Assembly: GCA_900546115.1 (NCBI GenBank)
Contig: URBQ01000032.1
Coordinates: 1-34,904, forward strand
Direction of reading: 5' to 3'
Source: an uncultured Collinsella sp.
GTDB taxonomy: Bacteria > Actinomycetota > Coriobacteriia > Coriobacteriales > Coriobacteriaceae
DNA: 34,904 nucleotides
This document shows, piece after piece, positions 32,607 to 34,904 of this stretch. The position numbers and the translations under genes were made by a program. Each line of letters starts with the position of its first letter. Positions within the stretch are counted from its first letter, which is position 1. The notes under the pieces are model-generated. The model was not told the origin of the DNA. It saw nothing but the letters and a program-made list of their open reading frames with translations, and searched no databases.

Positions 32607-33683
32607 TCAGCGCCCATACCACTGCCGCCTCCACTGCTCAGCCAAATCGGCCCACTGCGGAATGCCCGCCAGTCTCATCTTTTCGGCCAGCTTCCCCGGA
32701 TTCTTGAGCTCATCAAACGTAAACCTCAGCACCTTATGTCCGAGCATCGTCAGATGAGACTCTCGCTGACGTTCTGCCACGAATGGGTGGACCGACTCCC
32801 GACCCTCGTCGTTCTGTAAGGCATACTTTCCCTTTCCATCGAGCTCGCCAATCACGCACGTCCCGTCCTCGAGCCTCCAGAAATAATCAACGCGAAACAC
32901 TTGGCTCGAATCAAGCGGGTCACGAAACTCCACCTGCAACTCTGGCACCGGAAAACCGTATGCAATAAAGAACGCCCGGAACCGAGACTCGCCACCGTTT
33001 TCGGACAGCCCGTCCGCATGCGACGCAATCACCTGAGCTCTGCGATACCCGCGTCTGCCCTCGCAATCGGCCTGGAGCCGTTCGCAGAGGTCGTCGCGCG
33101 ATATGCCCTTCGCCCGCAGCGCAGAATCGGCGATCGCCAGACCATACGAAAACGGCGCACGCAGCAGACAATCCTTCACCGTGCGCCAAAACGGCGTCAC
33201 CCGCACGCCGTCGACTTGTTCAAGCGCACCCGCCGCCTGCGGACGCAACAGCCGGCATCCTGCACTCAGCGGCACCGAGCAACCCGTCTTAACAAGAAAT
33301 CGCGGCCCAAGCAGATCATTCGGCACCTCCAGACCCCACAAAAGTGCCGCGTCATAACCCCAAAACGCCCAATCGGGATGAAACTCCGCAAGCCCTTTGA
33401 TGGTGCGCAACGCTCGCTCCGCCGGCGTCAGTACACCCCAATCATGTTGAAAGCAGAACAAATACGGCTCGGGCTCCGCAATATCATCGGTTCCCACATG
33501 ACGCCGCAGCCACATAAGCTCGGCATTGTCGTGCGTCACAAGCAGCACGCCTAGTTCAGCCGCCTCCGTGAGCCGCGCGAGCATCCTATTCCGCGCCAAG
33601 GTGTTACGTGTTGCATGTTTGTGTTTGAAAACGATATTAGACACTTCCATCACCACCACATCGGACAAATGGACCATTGTCAC
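32607..33683 (-). CDS. AbiEi-like winged-helix protein with C-terminal Vsr-fold (DUF559-like) nuclease domain
   Basis: A 358-residue protein. Residues about 30-150 resemble the AbiEi antitoxin-type region: WLRRHVGTDD, LTPAERALRTIKGL and WAFWGYDAALLWGLEVP (a variant of the S-A-A-x-L-x-G-L motif). Residues about 160-245 are helical (DSALRAKGIS, RRGYRRAQVIASHAD, SENGGESRFR). Residues about 250-330 match the Vsr/DUF559 endonuclease-like core: Asp266 (RVDYFW), Glu280 and Asp282 (VIGELDGKGKY), then ERQRESHL and GHKVLRFTFDEL. This architecture is known in actinobacteria, but its function is not. Enzyme activity is inferred. GTG 33683 follows GGAGG by 5 bp. Arrays B and C flank the gene at 41 and 20 bp. 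No AbiEii toxin gene is adjacent. Confidence 0.72.
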   Translation of the reverse strand: MTMVHLSDVVVMEVSNIVFKHKHATRNTLARNRMLARLTEAAELGVLLVTHDNAELMWLRRHVGTDDIAEPEPYLFCFQHDWGVLTPAERALRTIKGLAEFHPDWAFWGYDAALLWGLEVPNDLLGPRFLVKTGCSVPLSAGCRLLRPQAAGALEQVDGVRVTPFWRTVKDCLLRAPFSYGLAIADSALRAKGISRDDLCERLQADCEGRRGYRRAQVIASHADGLSENGGESRFRAFFIAYGFPVPELQVEFRDPLDSSQVFRVDYFWRLEDGTCVIGELDGKGKYALQNDEGRESVHPFVAERQRESHLTMLGHKVLRFTFDELKNPGKLAEKMRLAGIPQWADLAEQWRRQWYGR

Positions 33684-33703
33684 CGTTACCTCCGCTGATA
33701 AAC

Positions 33704-33840
33704 GTCTTGATCTGTAACAGTTAGACGTTCTCCAGGCCCCTAAACGTTACAGATTTAGACAAACCAGCGGCGCCCAAGTATTCGTCTCGATCTGTAACAG
33801 GTAGACCGGTTTTTTGTCCCTAAACGTTACAGATCGAGAC
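33704..33840. repeat. Array C: alternating 17-bp motifs at a 40-bp step (two 57-bp palindromic units)
   Basis: Motif copies start at 33704 (+), 33744 (-), 33784 (+) and 33824 (-), exactly 40 bp apart. All contain ATCTGTAAC, and the minus copies end in GT where array B has AT. The second unit's centre GTAGACCGGTTTTTTG closely matches centres in array B. The array occupies nearly all the gap between the stop of the unknown gene (33881) and the start of the Vsr-fold gene (33683), so it should lie in or next to that gene's promoter or leader. Confidence 0.9.
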
Positions 33841-33880
33841 ATAAAGACAGAGGGCAAGGCAGGCGACAGCTGCCCATCCC

Positions 33881-34588
33881 CTACTTCCACTCCTGCTCGT
33901 AGATGTTGAGTGACTTCACGTACCGCCCCTGGGCACCCATGATGTCGCGGACCAGACGCAAGAAAAAGCTGATGCACGAGGTGTCAAAGCCGTCCTGCAG
34001 GTCCTCGGGATGCACCGCACCCGGCCCATCGACCGCCGTGTCGTTCAGGCGCGCGATGTCATACAGGTAGAGCTGTCCCGCCGTAAGCCAGGCATCGTCG
34101 ACGCAGGCAAGGCGCACCGCAATCGCGCCGTCGTTCCAATGCTCCTTCTGCACGATATGCGGGTCGTAGACATCAAAGCGATGATCGGTGCGCGTGTCCT
34201 TCAGCACGACCATGCCGGACGCAGGATTCTTGTCCAAAATGCCAAAGCGCGAGAAATACTGCGTGTCGCGTACCTGCTCGAGCCGCTTGAGCGAGGCAGG
34301 CGAAAGCGATGCCGGCGGCTCGTCAACATATAGCTCGAGCAGCGTTTTGCCATGGCGATAGGGGCGCTCGAAGAGCAGCCAATCGGTAAACGCCATGTTG
34401 TAGGCCATGATTTCGTTTTGAGAAGGCCCCTCGCAATAGCTGAGCCACGGGTCGACAATGACCTCGAACTGTTCGCGTGCCGGCTCCAGGAATTGAAACT
34501 TCCGCAGCATCCAAAAGTGAGCCATGTCGGCAATATCGTTGCCGACGGCTTCAGCCAGCTCTGCTCGGTCAAAAGCGTGGTCAGTCAT
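33881..34588 (-). CDS. Conserved hypothetical protein (235 aa)
   Basis: A 235-residue soluble protein with no signal peptide or membrane segment. I do not recognise the family. It is rich in aromatic and acidic residues. Visible stretches are NDIADMAHFWMLRKF, DPWLSYCEGPSQNEIMAYNMAFTDWLLFERPY, QVRDTQYFSRFGILDKN and GMVVLKDTRTDHRFDVYDP. The middle part recalls bacterial proteins that follow short SEC-C/YecA-type regions, but no zinc-binding cysteines are present. ATG 34588 follows GAGGAGG by about 5 bp. It lies upstream of array C and the Vsr-fold gene on the same strand and could be cotranscribed with it. Confidence 0.75.
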   Translation of the reverse strand: MTDHAFDRAELAEAVGNDIADMAHFWMLRKFQFLEPAREQFEVIVDPWLSYCEGPSQNEIMAYNMAFTDWLLFERPYRHGKTLLELYVDEPPASLSPASLKRLEQVRDTQYFSRFGILDKNPASGMVVLKDTRTDHRFDVYDPHIVQKEHWNDGAIAVRLACVDDAWLTAGQLYLYDIARLNDTAVDGPGAVHPEDLQDGFDTSCISFFLRLVRDIMGAQGRYVKSLNIYEQEWK

Positions 34589-34904
34589 GGCATCCTCCTC
34601 AAACTGATGGACCTCAATTTGAGCTTACGAGGAGGGTGGGCAGCCACGACCAGCGCGGGCAAAATAGGCCTCCGGCTGCAAACCAGATGCTGACCAAACA
34701 CTTGACGAAAAGCTTGACCGAAAATGCGCACCGCAACAAAACCGCAGGCAAACATAGACGGCCAGCCCGCCCTTTTGAGCCAGATGCCTGCAGCCACCAC
34801 AGAAACAACAGGTGACCACAGCCCAAGAAGTCGACAAATGAACATCCTTACGTCGACAAACGCGCAAACTGCTCGCAAATCCGCAAGGAGTGTCCCCGAA
34901 TGCC
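34589..34904. other. Gap upstream of the hypothetical gene; no supported gene
   Basis: A T-rich minus-strand leader-like region. An open frame of 86-97 codons on the minus strand (34585-34878) has a hydrophobic start but no well-spaced Shine-Dalgarno and no familiar motif, so it is not called. Two GTCGAC hexamers (around 34829 and 34852) lie 23 bp apart. The last 22 bases hold a REP-like motif. Confidence 0.5.
34883..34904 (-). repeat. REP-like motif at the window end
   Basis: On the minus strand this reads GGCATTCGGGGACACTCCTT followed by GC, matching the unit at 22711-22731 apart from three positions in the spacer and one extra G. The element may continue past the window. Confidence 0.55.

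Noticed and set aside
34585..34878. Hydrophobic minus-strand frame upstream of the hypothetical gene
   Set aside because: No properly spaced ribosome binding site, no recognised motif, and overlap with the next gene's start.

Overview
The window looks like a chromosomal segment of a GC-rich, anaerobic, gut-type actinobacterium. Collinsella or another Coriobacteriia member is my best inference: strong Shine-Dalgarno sequences, GTG starts, an [FeFe] hydrogenase, many PTS and ferredoxin functions, and proteins that look like that class. No rRNA, tRNA or marker gene is present to prove it.

Layout. 1-1757 (+): end of cysteine synthase, then mnmA. 1766-6095 (-): a DNA-binding-domain/HipA-like kinase fusion, an M42 aminopeptidase and a fucO-type lactaldehyde reductase, with a 309-bp repeat element between the last two. 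6300-7130: an AT-rich patch with a LURP-one-like gene. 7172-11429: DUF1275 membrane protein (-), YgiQ radical SAM protein (+), CPBP protease and a lone DinJ/RelB-type antitoxin (-). 11645-17724 (-): one probable operon of a GltD-type flavoprotein carrying a NuoF iron-sulfur tail, [FeFe] hydrogenase, a substrate-binding protein and a fused permease-ATPase. 17980-22467 (-): alpha-glucoside PTS operon (IIA, LicT-type antiterminator, IICB, GH4 6-phospho-alpha-glucosidase) with a structured leader. 22748-23509 (-): flavodoxin-ferredoxin fusion. 23652-23960: second copy of the 309-bp element. 24136-26406 (-): DEAD-box helicase with an RGG-rich tail. 26967-29993 (+): copper module copA, copZ, csoR with a CsoR-type operator in the copA promoter. 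30121-30594 (+): zinc-ribbon membrane protein. 30748-34588 (-): amidohydrolase, an AbiEi-like/Vsr-fold protein and an unknown protein.

The most unusual content is non-coding. (1) Three arrays (26679-26815, 32268-32565, 33704-33840) are built from one 17-bp motif (RTCTCGATCTGTAACAN) that alternates strand with an almost exact 40-bp step. Pairs of motifs make 57-bp palindromic units separated by 23-24 bp. Two of the arrays sit immediately on either side of the predicted Vsr-fold nuclease/AbiEi-like gene. (2) Two elements (4460-4768 and 23652-23960) have identical length and spacing, with conserved 24-bp inverted arms 234 bp apart from end to end, but mostly different interiors. (3) A roughly 100-nt imperfect long hairpin lies between copA and copZ. 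(4) Short REP-like GGCACTTGGGGACA motifs are scattered through the window.

The genes fit a fermentative anaerobe: sugar phosphate uptake and hydrolysis, propanediol-type redox disposal, hydrogen metabolism, ferredoxin chemistry and copper export. All functional calls are by eye from motifs and remembered family sequences. No search was run.
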